Part shown: positions 1-6,701 of the stretch, piece by piece
How the letters are laid out: every line of letters begins with the position of its first letter
Position numbering within the stretch: the first letter of the stretch is position 1
Source of the DNA: JAFHCF01 sp048497495
Lineage (GTDB): Bacteria; Pseudomonadota; Alphaproteobacteria; Rhizobiales; Ancalomicrobiaceae
DNA length: 31,428 nucleotides
Direction of reading: 5' to 3'
NCBI GenBank assembly: GCA_048497495.1
Contig: JAFHCF010000075.1
Location: 1-31,428, forward strand
Made by a program: the position numbers and the translations under genes
Notes under the pieces: model-generated
Seen by the model: the letters and a program-made list of their open reading frames with translations, nothing else
Told to the model about the DNA's origin: nothing
Databases searched by the model: none

Positions 1-31
1 AGAGCGTGCTCGGCGATCGTGACACGGCACG

Positions 32-70
32 GCGCCCTTCCTTCTCCCGTAAGGGGAGAAGGAAGGGCGC
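32..70. repeat. REP-like hairpin near the left end
   Basis: A 17-base arm at 32-48 is perfectly complementary to 54-70, with a 5-base loop. The arms are pyrimidine-rich and purine-rich, of the kind seen in dispersed extragenic palindromes of alphaproteobacteria. It is followed by an alternating GC palindrome around 67-82 and by a GC-rich stretch at 100-135. The region 1-204 contains no supported gene. Because this repeat is probably multicopy in the genome, it is a natural point for a contig to stop. Confidence 0.75.
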
Positions 71-204
71 GCATGCGCGCGCAGCCTGAACCGGACAGCC
101 GTGGGGTCGAGCCCGGGGATGACGAGGAGGAGAGGGCATGGGGGAATGTGGGCGCATCGCCGAAGTGGACGTTCGCGCCCATATCGGAGTGGTCTCGCCC
201 GTGG

Positions 205-768
205 TCACACCCTTCGGAGCGGTCGCGCCGGCGGCGGGCCGCCTCCCCCCCCGCGCGCTTCCTTCTCCTCCGCCGCGTCCCGCGCCGCCCGAGCCATCGT
301 CTGCATGCGGTCGAGCGCCCCTTGCAGGATGAAGCTCGCCGCCATCTTGTCGACGGCCTCGGCGCGCTTGGCCCGCGAGGTGTCGGCCTCCAGCAGAGTG
401 CGGGTCACGGCGGTCGTCGACAGCCGTTCGTCCCAATAGGCGATCGGTAATGTCGTCAGCGGCACCAGATTGCGCACGAAGGCGCGGGTCGCCTGGGCGC
501 GCGGGCCCTCCGAGCCGTCCATGTTGAAGGGCAGGCCGATCACCAGCCCGGCCACCTGAAACTTCGCGGCGATGGCGAGGAGTTCGGCGACGTCGAGCGA
601 GAACTTCCGTCGCTTGATCGTCTCGAGCGGCGTGGCGATGCGCCGGCCGAGGTCGGAGAGCGCCAGACCGATGGTCTTGGTGCCGAGATCGAGCCCGAGG
701 AGACGGGCCGACGGCGCCAGACGGGCGGCGAGGTCGGGAAGCGAAAGGGTGGGATCGGGAGCGGCCAT
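205..768 (-). CDS. ruvX: Putative pre-16S rRNA nuclease / Holliday junction resolvase, YqgF family
   Basis: A 187-residue protein of the YqgF/RuvX family, a cytoplasmic RNase H-fold nuclease linked to 16S rRNA 5' maturation and sometimes called a Holliday junction resolvase. Seen in the sequence: the N-terminal strand motif LGLDLGTKTIG with acidic D27, the GLPFNMDGSEG loop (79-88), WDERLS with E114, and the C-terminal VDKMAAS motif with D140. These are the family's three acidic positions. The length is somewhat above the usual 140-160 because of an N-terminal extension of about 20 residues and a Gly/Pro/Arg-rich tail after residue 165. The ATG at 768 is preceded by a GCTAGGGC box resembling a -10 element only a few bases upstream, so the mRNA leader may be very short. 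Last gene of the minus-strand group 1776-205, divergent from gatC, as is common in this order. Confidence 0.93.
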   Translation of the reverse strand: MAAPDPTLSLPDLAARLAPSARLLGLDLGTKTIGLALSDLGRRIATPLETIKRRKFSLDVAELLAIAAKFQVAGLVIGLPFNMDGSEGPRAQATRAFVRNLVPLTTLPIAYWDERLSTTAVTRTLLEADTSRAKRAEAVDKMAASFILQGALDRMQTMARAARDAAEEKEARGGGGGPPPARPLRRV

Positions 769-860
769 GGTCGAGCCCTAGCACGGCGGAGGCGCGAAGG
801 GGAGGGCGCGTGAGCGGCCGTCCCCCTCCGCCGTCCCTCGTCGCCGGGCCGGCGCGGCGC

Positions 861-1388
861 TCAGGTGGCGTAGGTGATGGAACCGGACACGTCCGCGAGC
901 GCGTCGGGAACGAGTTCGAGCATCTGGACGTATCGAGCCGGGATGCCGTTGGTGTTCGTCACGCCGAAATCGCTCGCCGGGCGGAAGCCGAAGCGGCCGT
1001 AGTAGGCGGGATCGCCGACGAGCGTGACCGCGTCGAAACCGTCGCGCCGACTTCGCTCGAGCCCCTCCCGCGTCAGGCGCTCGCCGAGACCGCGTCCACG
1101 GTGGGCGAGATCGATGGCGAGCGGCGCGAGAAGCAGGATCTCGCGCCGCCCCGATGCCGTATCGATCGCCGCGCGCGTCAGCATGATGTGGCCGACGAGA
1201 CGATCGCCCTCGACCGCGACGAGCGCCAGATCCGGCAGGTAGGTCTCGGAGGCGCGCAATCGGTCGACGAAATCCTGCTCGTCGCCATTCGACACTTTCG
1301 CCGTCTCGAAGGCGGTCTTCACGAAGTCGTGGATCCGACCGAACTCCTCGGGTCGTTCCGGCCGGATCACGATCGACGCTTGGCCCAT
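861..1388 (-). CDS. GNAT family N-acetyltransferase, YhbS-like
   Basis: A 175-residue predicted acetyltransferase. The acetyl-CoA pyrophosphate-binding segment is visible as HRGRGLGERL at about 96-105, following strand beta-4 (LLLAPLAID). The late motif LVGDPAYYGRFGFRPA is typical of the YhbS subgroup, where it forms the last part of the acceptor site. The substrate is unknown. It lies 28 bases downstream of the small secreted protein gene and 92 bases upstream of ruvX on the same strand, so the three may be cotranscribed, but nothing suggests a joint function. The start at 1388 gives a full-length domain, although the ribosome binding site is weak. Confidence 0.88.
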   Translation of the reverse strand: MGQASIVIRPERPEEFGRIHDFVKTAFETAKVSNGDEQDFVDRLRASETYLPDLALVAVEGDRLVGHIMLTRAAIDTASGRREILLLAPLAIDLAHRGRGLGERLTREGLERSRRDGFDAVTLVGDPAYYGRFGFRPASDFGVTNTNGIPARYVQMLELVPDALADVSGSITYAT

Positions 1389-1416
1389 GGCGGTGTGCCT
1401 CGTTGCGTCCGATGCC

Positions 1417-1776
1417 TCACTTGCGAAAGCCGGAAATGGCGCCGATGAGGTTCGGATTGCCGTAGAGCATGAGCAGGTTGGGCACCACGGTTCTCTTCGG
1501 ATCGATCGCCTCGGTGCGGCCGGTGAACGCGGCGCCGAAAATCCGGCCGGTGATCCGGCAGGCCGCGTCGATCTTGACCGATCCGTTGACCTTGGTGCCG
1601 CTCGCGCAGGTCCCGCTGACGGCGCCGGTCTGAGAGACCGTGACGTCGCAGCGGTCGCCGCCCTTGTTGTTGGTGACCATCAGGAGCCAGGCACCGGCCG
1701 CCTTGTTCGTACAGGCGGCCTCGGCGGCGCCGGAGAAGGCGAGAAACGCGGCGAAGGCGAAAATGACTCTGTTCAT
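1417..1776 (-). CDS. Small secreted protein of unknown function
   Basis: A 119-residue product. The N-terminus is a classical Sec signal peptide: MNR, a hydrophobic core to about residue 14, and a likely cleavage after AEA at about position 20. The mature part contains four cysteines (positions 22, 43, 57 and 73), which could form two disulphides in the periplasm, and a pattern of short strands rich in Gly, Thr and Val. I do not recognise the family. The start at 1776 was chosen over a much longer upstream reading frame because it creates the signal peptide and has a GAGGA sequence just upstream. A 14-base perfect palindrome at 1788-1801 lies in the leader. First gene of the minus-strand group with the acetyltransferase and ruvX. 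Confidence 0.75.
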   Translation of the reverse strand: MNRVIFAFAAFLAFSGAAEAACTNKAAGAWLLMVTNNKGGDRCDVTVSQTGAVSGTCASGTKVNGSVKIDAACRITGRIFGAAFTGRTEAIDPKRTVVPNLLMLYGNPNLIGAISGFRK

Positions 1777-2092
1777 GTCTGTCCTCGTCGAACCGGTTCG
1801 AATGGCCGGATTCATTCTAGGAAAGTTTTTCTCTGAATGCATCGGATGAAATGCCGTCCCGAGTTCCCCATGGGTTGCGGATCTCGCCGCGGGAGAACCC
1901 GGCGTCGGCCCGATCGATCCGGGTCGAACACTCCGCCTCTCACCGGGCGCCGGCCGCGCGGCGTGAGACCGCGCCGGTCGAGCCCGGTTTGGCGCGTTGC
2001 CCCTCCCATCCCCCGATGCTAGAACGCGGGAGTGCATCCGCGTCGCCCGATCGACGTGGGCCGATCCCATGCGTTCCTTTCCCGAGGTCTCC
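1777..2092. other. Divergent intergenic region between the small secreted protein gene and gatC
   Basis: This 316-base stretch carries no supported gene. It contains the leader of the minus-strand secreted-protein gene with a 14-base palindrome (1788-1801). A CTAGAAT box on the minus strand near 1814-1821 could be a -10 element. The plus-strand promoter candidate of gatC is at 1997-2025. The centre is GC-rich with several short inverted repeats. Several short frames cross it but none has a domain or a ribosome binding site. Confidence 0.6.
1997..2025 (+). promoter_or_regulatory. Candidate housekeeping promoter of gatC-gatA
   Basis: TTGCCCC at 1997-2003, then 14 bases, then GCTAGAAC at 2018-2025. 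This fits the alphaproteobacterial housekeeping sigma consensus described in Caulobacter (TTGACGS, 10-14 bases, GCTANAWC). It lies 68 bases before the gatC start. The mirror copy is at 29404-29432 on the minus strand. Confidence 0.5.
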
Positions 2093-2380
2093 ATGTCCGT
2101 CGATCGATCGACCGTCGTCCGTGTCGCCCATCTCGCGCGCATCCGCGTCGCCGACGAGGAGGTGGACAAGCTCCAGGGCGAACTCAATTCGATCCTCGGC
2201 TTCGTCGAGCAACTCGCCGAACTCGACGTCGCGAATGTCGAGCCGCTGACCTCGATCGTCCCGATCGCCATGAAGAAGCGCGCCGACGTCGTCACCGACG
2301 GCGGCATCCCGAAGCAGGTCACGGCCAACGCGCCGCAGGCCGAGGACGATTTCTTCGTGGTCCCCAAGGTGGTCGAGTGA
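2093..2380 (+). CDS. gatC: Asp-tRNA(Asn)/Glu-tRNA(Gln) amidotransferase subunit C
   Basis: A 95-residue GatC, the usual length. It is the belt-like subunit that stabilises GatA and links it to GatB in the cytoplasmic GatCAB amidotransferase. Seen: the N-terminal helix VVRVAHLARIRVADEEV, the helix LQGELNSILGFVEQLAELD, the VEPLTSI segment, and the C-terminal sequence PQAEDDFFVVPKVVE that ends most GatC proteins. A longer in-frame start at 1997 was rejected because its extra residues look unlike the family and because GAGG at 2084-2087 places the start at 2093. gatA follows after 55 bases. Confidence 0.95.
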   Translation: MSVDRSTVVRVAHLARIRVADEEVDKLQGELNSILGFVEQLAELDVANVEPLTSIVPIAMKKRADVVTDGGIPKQVTANAPQAEDDFFVVPKVVE

Positions 2381-2435
2381 TCCGGCGCAAGCCGTCGATC
2401 CTCGCCCCGCCCACTCATTCGATGGATTTCCGCCC

Positions 2436-3926
2436 GTGACCGACCTGACCGCCCTCACCATCGCCGAGGCCCGCGACGCCCTCGCCGCCAAGACCTTCAC
2501 CGCCTCCGAGCTGACCGAGGCCTATCTCGGCGCCGTGGAACGCGCCCGCGACCTCAACGCCTTCGTGCTGGAGACGCCCGAGAAGGCGCGCGCCATGGCC
2601 GCCGCCTCCGACGCGCGGCTCGCCAAGGGCGAGGCCGGGCCGCTCGAGGGCATTCCGCTCGGCATCAAGGATCTCTACTGCACCGAGGGGGTGCGGACGA
2701 CCGCCTGCTCGAGGATCCTCGGCAACTTCGTGCCGCCCTACGAATCGACCGTGACCTCGAACCTGTGGGCCGACGGCGCGGTGCTCCTCGGCAAGCTCAA
2801 CTGCGACGAATTCGCCATGGGCTCGTCGAACGAGACCTCGGCCTTCGGCGACGTGATCAACCCCTGGCGCCGCAAGGCCGACGACGGATCGATCGACCCG
2901 ACCCCGCTGGTGCCCGGCGGCTCCTCCGGCGGCTCCTCCGCCGCCGTCGCCGCGCATCTCTGCCTCGGCGCCACCGGCACCGACACCGGCGGCTCGATCC
3001 GCCAGCCCGCCGCCTTCACCGGCACCGTCGGCATCAAGCCGACCTATGGCCGCTGCTCGCGCTGGGGCATCGTCGCCTTCGCCTCGTCGCTCGATCAGGC
3101 CGGCCCCTTCGCCCGCACCGTCCGCGACGCCGCCATCCTGTTGAAGTCGATGGCCTCGGTCGACCCCAAGGACACGACCTCCGTCGATGTGGCCGTCCCC
3201 GACTATGAGGCGGCGATCGGCCGCTCGATCAAGGGCAAGGTCATCGGCATTCCCAAGGAATACCGCGTCGACGCCATGCCGGCCGAGATCGAGACCCTGT
3301 GGACACAGGGCATCGCCTGGCTGAAGGACGCCGGCGCCGAGATCCGCGAGATCTCGCTGCCCCACACCAAATACGCTTTGCCGGCTTATTATATCGTCGC
3401 TCCCGCCGAGGCCTCCTCGAACCTCGCCCGCTACGACGGCATCCGCTACGGCCTTCACGTCCCCGGCGACGACATCACCGACACCTACGAGCTGACGCGC
3501 GCCGCCGGCTTCGGCGCCGAGGTCCGCCGCCGCATCATGATCGGCACCTACGTGCTGTCGGCCGGCTACTACGACGCCTATTACGTCCGCGCCCAGAAGA
3601 TCCGCACCCTGATCAAGCGCGACTTCGACATCGCTTATCGCTCCGGTGTCGACGCGGTGCTGACGCCGGCGACCCCGTCCTCGGCTTTCGGCATCGGCGA
3701 GAAGACCGGCGGCGATCCGGTCGAGATGTACTTGAACGACATCTTCACCGTGACGGTGAACATGGCGGGCCTGCCCGGCATGTCGGTCCCCGGCGGTCTC
3801 GACGCCAAGGGCCTGCCGCTCGGCCTCCAGCTGATCGGCCGTCCCTTCGACGAGGAGACGCTGTTCCAGGTCGCCGACGTCATCGAGCAGGCGGCGGGCC
3901 GCTTCACGCCGGCGAAGTGGTGGTGA
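2436..3926 (+). CDS. gatA: Asp-tRNA(Asn)/Glu-tRNA(Gln) amidotransferase subunit A
   Basis: A 496-residue amidase-signature protein that hydrolyses glutamine and passes ammonia to GatB. The catalytic triad can be placed: Lys78 in IPLGIKDLYC, cis-Ser163 in the Gly/Ser-rich signature GGSSGGSSAAVAA (161-173), and nucleophile Ser187 in GTDTGGSIRQPA. The C-terminal part (NIFTV-like, NMAGLPGMSVP, GLPLGLQLIG) is typical. It has a GTG start at 2436; no in-frame ATG exists nearby and no strong ribosome binding site is visible. A short insertion (RRKADDGSIDPTP, 145-157) before the signature is common in alphaproteobacteria. Its stop lies 2 bases before the next gene's ATG, suggesting translational coupling. 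Confidence 0.97.
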   Translation: MTDLTALTIAEARDALAAKTFTASELTEAYLGAVERARDLNAFVLETPEKARAMAAASDARLAKGEAGPLEGIPLGIKDLYCTEGVRTTACSRILGNFVPPYESTVTSNLWADGAVLLGKLNCDEFAMGSSNETSAFGDVINPWRRKADDGSIDPTPLVPGGSSGGSSAAVAAHLCLGATGTDTGGSIRQPAAFTGTVGIKPTYGRCSRWGIVAFASSLDQAGPFARTVRDAAILLKSMASVDPKDTTSVDVAVPDYEAAIGRSIKGKVIGIPKEYRVDAMPAEIETLWTQGIAWLKDAGAEIREISLPHTKYALPAYYIVAPAEASSNLARYDGIRYGLHVPGDDITDTYELTRAAGFGAEVRRRIMIGTYVLSAGYYDAYYVRAQKIRTLIKRDFDIAYRSGVDAVLTPATPSSAFGIGEKTGGDPVEMYLNDIFTVTVNMAGLPGMSVPGGLDAKGLPLGLQLIGRPFDEETLFQVADVIEQAAGRFTPAKWW

Positions 3927-3928
3927 GG

Positions 3929-4900
3929 ATGGCGCGGCGGTTCGCCCCCGCGCTGGCGCTGGCCGGCCTCCTCGCGAGCCCCGGCGCGGCCTCGGCGCAG
4001 GGCCTTCCCCAAGGCGTGAAGCTCTTTTCCGCCAAGGACGTGATCGAGGGAACGAAAGTATCGCGTGAGCAGTGCGCGGCGCTGCCCAAGGCGGTCTTCG
4101 TCGAGGCCTTCGGCGACGGGATCTGCGTCCGGTATTATCTGCACGGCTCGGCCAGGGGCAAGGCGGCCGTGGTGTTCTTCACCGGCGACGTCCTCGGCCT
4201 GTCGAGGACCGGCGCGCGCGAGGTCGAGCCCGGCTATCTGACGCAAGCCCCCGAATACATCGACATCGCCTCCCGCGTCTGGGGCGAGCGGCTCGGCGTG
4301 CCGGTGATCTATTTCGGCCGGATGGGGATGAACGGCTCGTCGGGCTGGCACGGCGATCGCCGCACCGCGCTCGAGGCCGAGGTCACCCGTAAGGCGCTCG
4401 ACGCCATCAAGGCGCGCGAGGGCGTCGTCGGCTTCCACCTCGCCGGCCAGTCGGGTGGGGCGATGCTGGTGCCGAGCGTCGTCGCCGCCCGCGACGACAT
4501 CGGCTGCGCCGTCATCGCCTCCGGCCCGCTCGATTTCCGCGCCTTCACCCGGGCCTACGGCATCACCTTCCGCGCGTCGGGCAAACGCGCCCATCTCGAT
4601 CCGATGGCGGAAGCCCGACAAGTCGCGGCGCGCACGGCGAGCGCCGACCCGACCCGGCTCTTCCTCCTCACCGATCCCGCCGACAAGGCGGTCCCGGCGA
4701 AGTTCCAGAGCCCTTACGTGGCGGCGATCGAGAAGGCCGGCGGCCACGTCCTCCAGGTGACGACCGGCGCGCGCGGGGCCGACCACCACGCCCTGATCGA
4801 GAAGGCCCTCTTCGTCACCCGCGACTGCCTCGCCGGCAAGTCCGACGCGGCGATCGACAAGGCCTGGAAGGGCAGGGGCGGGGAGGATCTGCCGCGGTAG
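3929..4900 (+). CDS. Secreted alpha/beta-hydrolase-like protein
   Basis: A 323-residue protein. Residues 1-23 form a signal peptide with a likely cut after ASA (A23). The body looks like an alpha/beta hydrolase: a strand KAAVVFFTGD (78-87), the nucleophile elbow GQSGG at 173-177 with Ser175, a candidate acid in FLLTDPADKAVP, and a candidate histidine in GADHHALIEKAL near the end. Substrate unknown; no lid or known esterase family signature is recognised. The ATG at 3929 sits 2 bases after the gatA stop and GGTGAGG overlaps the gatA end, so it is probably coupled to gatA. A longer frame running back to 3299 is a gatA shadow. A possible GTG start at 3923 cannot be excluded. Its attachment to gatCA is not a functional link I can explain. 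Confidence 0.8.
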   Translation: MARRFAPALALAGLLASPGAASAQGLPQGVKLFSAKDVIEGTKVSREQCAALPKAVFVEAFGDGICVRYYLHGSARGKAAVVFFTGDVLGLSRTGAREVEPGYLTQAPEYIDIASRVWGERLGVPVIYFGRMGMNGSSGWHGDRRTALEAEVTRKALDAIKAREGVVGFHLAGQSGGAMLVPSVVAARDDIGCAVIASGPLDFRAFTRAYGITFRASGKRAHLDPMAEARQVAARTASADPTRLFLLTDPADKAVPAKFQSPYVAAIEKAGGHVLQVTTGARGADHHALIEKALFVTRDCLAGKSDAAIDKAWKGRGGEDLPR

Positions 4901-4915
4901 GCTCTCTCTCCCTTC

Positions 4916-5159
4916 CCTTGCGGGACCATTGCGTCATTCCGAAGGTGCGGCTCATCGATCTCCCTGCGCGATGGTTCGAGACGAGCCCGTTGGGCTCTCC
5001 TCACCATGAGGTACTTCTAAAATACTTCAACAATTACAAACACCTCATGGTGAGGAGCGCTCGGCACGAGCGCGTCTCGAACCATCGCGCACAGACCTGA
5101 AGCGACGTATTCCGACCATCCGCCGGGCCATAGCGGAATGACGCGAAGGTCCCGCGAGG
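4916..5159. repeat. Nested palindromic intergenic element, RIME-like
   Basis: Three nested inverted repeats share a centre. The outer arms 4916-4940 and 5135-5159 are imperfect (about 21 of 25 match). Middle arms 4966-4983 and 5073-5090 are perfect over 18 bases. Inner arms 4997-5012 and 5042-5057 are perfect over 16 bases and flank an AT-rich loop (5013-5041). Two small hairpins sit between middle and inner arms: 4984-4996 (AGCCC/GGGCT) and 5057-5073 (GCGCTCG/CGAGCGC). The fold is therefore a branched cruciform. Dispersed palindromic mosaic elements of this style (RIMEs) are known in rhizobia; I infer membership from shape only. No transposase is present. Mirror copy at 26270-26513. Confidence 0.75.
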
Positions 5160-5392
5160 GGCGCGGGAGAGCGGTGCTCGCGGGTCGGCGGTTTGCCGCA
5201 TCTCGCATTGGTACGGCGCACCGGGGCGTGAGGCCCAGTGCCCGTCCCCTGCGTTCCTCGCCGATCTCCCCTGCGTTCCACGTAGCTTTACGTAAGGCGT
5301 CGGACCCAGCAGAGTGTGCGGCCCGCTTCGGCCCGTCGCCCGAGCGGCCGAAAACGTTCCGGCCCCGAAGGCCGGGCAGGGGAAACGCCGAG
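5160..5392 (+). promoter_or_regulatory. Leader of fsr with a 13-base direct repeat
   Basis: A 13-base sequence beginning TCCCCTGCG occurs at 5245-5257 and again at 5267-5279, 22 bases apart start to start, about two helical turns. That spacing is typical of tandem operators. Further on lies a short GC hairpin at 5359-5375 directly before AGGGGA (5378-5383), the ribosome binding site of fsr. A frame runs through this region in phase with fsr, but its residues do not resemble the transporter family. Whether a regulator binds is unknown. The mirrored repeats lie at 26150-26162 and 26172-26184. Confidence 0.4.
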
Positions 5393-6601
5393 ATGACCGC
5401 CGCCTCCGAAGCCTCGCCGATGCCCCGCGCCGCCACCGAGGGGACCGCCTGGACCATCCTCGTCATGCTGTCGGTCTCGCACATGCTCAACGACACGATG
5501 CAGTCGTTGGTGGCGGCGAGCTACCCGATCCTCAAGGACGCGTTCCATCTCGATTTCGGCCAGATCGGCTTGATCACCCTGTGCTTTCAGATGACCGCGT
5601 CGGTGCTGCAGCCGCTGGTCGGCATCTGGACCGACCGTCATCCCCAGCCCTTCAGCCTCGCCTTCGGCATGGGCTCGACGCTGATCGGTCTGCTCTTGAT
5701 GGCGGCGGCGCCGACCTACGGCGTCCTCCTGATCGCGGTCGGGCTGATCGGCACCGGCTCGTCGATCTTCCATCCAGAATCGTCGCGCATGGCCCGTCTC
5801 GCCTCCGGCGGGCGCCATGGTCTGGCCCAGTCGCTGTTCCAGGTCGGCGGCAATTCCGGCACGGCGATCGGGCCGCTGCTCGCCGCCTTCATCGTCCTGC
5901 CCAACGGCCGCGCCTCGGTGGCCTGGTTCGCGGTGCTGGCGTTGGCCGGGATCGCGATCCTGACCCGGGTCGGCATCTGGGGCCGCGAACATCGCCGCGC
6001 CCGCGCCGGCCGCCCCGTCGTCCGCCCGGTCTCGGGGCTGCCGCGATCGGTGGTGATCCGCGCCCTCGCCATCCTGATGATCCTGACCTTCTCCAAGAAC
6101 GTCTATCTGGCGAGCATCTCCAGCTACTACACCTTCTACCTGATCGACACCTTCCACGTGTCGGTCAAGGAGGCGCAGATCTATCTGTTCCTGTTCCTCG
6201 GCGCGGCGGCGCTCGGCACCCTGGTCGGCGGCCCGATCGGCGACCGCATCGGCCGCAAGGCGGTGATCTGGGTGTCCATTCTCGGCGCGCTGCCCTTCTC
6301 GCTGATGCTGCCGCACGTCGGCCTGACCATGACCGCCGTCCTCTCGGTGGTGATCGGCCTGATCCTGTCGTCGGCCTTCTCGGCGATCCTGGTCTTCGCC
6401 CAGGAACTGGTGCCCGGCCGCGTCGGCATGATCTCCGGCCTGTTCTTCGGCCTCGCCTTCGGCTTCGGCGGGCTCGGCGCGGCGGCGCTGGGCGAGATCG
6501 CGGACATGACCTCGATCACCTACGTCTACCAGATCTCCGCCTGGCTCCCGGCGATCGGCATCCTCACGGTGTTCCTGCCCAATCTCAGGAAGGCGGCGTG
6601 A
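5393..6601 (+). CDS. fsr: MFS transporter, fosmidomycin resistance (Fsr) family
   Basis: A 402-residue inner-membrane exporter of the major facilitator superfamily. The N-terminal half is strongly Fsr-like: LSVSHMLNDTMQSL in the first helix, then FGQIGLITLCFQ, LQPLVGIWTDR, and the family signature GTGSSIFHPESSR followed by GGRHGLAQSLFQVGGN. Twelve hydrophobic segments are consistent with the fold. In E. coli Fsr gives resistance to fosmidomycin; the native substrate here is unknown. The start at 5393 is chosen because AGGGGA lies 9 bases upstream and the product then begins a few residues before helix 1. The longer frame from 5138 adds Arg/Pro-rich residues unlike the family. It sits between gatA and gatB, downstream of the palindromic element, suggesting insertion into an ancestral gat neighbourhood. 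Confidence 0.92.
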   Translation: MTAASEASPMPRAATEGTAWTILVMLSVSHMLNDTMQSLVAASYPILKDAFHLDFGQIGLITLCFQMTASVLQPLVGIWTDRHPQPFSLAFGMGSTLIGLLLMAAAPTYGVLLIAVGLIGTGSSIFHPESSRMARLASGGRHGLAQSLFQVGGNSGTAIGPLLAAFIVLPNGRASVAWFAVLALAGIAILTRVGIWGREHRRARAGRPVVRPVSGLPRSVVIRALAILMILTFSKNVYLASISSYYTFYLIDTFHVSVKEAQIYLFLFLGAAALGTLVGGPIGDRIGRKAVIWVSILGALPFSLMLPHVGLTMTAVLSVVIGLILSSAFSAILVFAQELVPGRVGMISGLFFGLAFGFGGLGAAALGEIADMTSITYVYQISAWLPAIGILTVFLPNLRKAA

Positions 6602-6633
6602 GGGGAACCCACCGCCGCATCGCAACGAGGTTC

Positions 6634-6662
6634 TTGAACCGGTTCCCGATCCGCTCTACCCA
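6634..6662 (+). promoter_or_regulatory. Candidate promoter of gatB
   Basis: TTGAAC at 6634-6639 and TACCCA at 6657-6662 are separated by 17 bases, 40 bases before the gatB ATG. The -35 is good, the -10 is weak. The -35 overlaps the 10-base palindrome GAACCGGTTC, a core also present upstream of the small secreted protein gene (1790-1799). Mirror copy at 24767-24795 on the minus strand. Confidence 0.35.
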
Positions 6663-6701
6663 GGGAGCCACAGTTCCGTTCGTCCGATCGAGGCCGCACT
6701 C

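Noticed and set aside
19..450. Short frames at the ends of the window
   Set aside because: They overlap ruvX antisense and the REP-like palindrome, with no ribosome binding site or recognisable domain.
1417..2418. A 333-residue minus-strand frame
   Set aside because: Most of it overlaps gatC and the intergenic region and looks like a shadow. Only the last 119 residues, beginning with a signal peptide, are supported.
3299..4900. A 533-residue frame starting inside gatA
   Set aside because: Its first 210 residues are an Arg/Pro-rich shadow of gatA in another frame. The real gene begins at 3929 with a signal peptide.
4901..5392. A CRISPR array or tandem repeat locus
   Set aside because: The repeats are inverted and nested, not regularly spaced direct repeats with spacers, and no cas gene is present.
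5288..6625. A 445-residue frame opposite fsr
   Set aside because: Composition is dominated by Arg, Asp, Gly, Gln and His with no family resemblance. It is the antisense shadow of a transporter.
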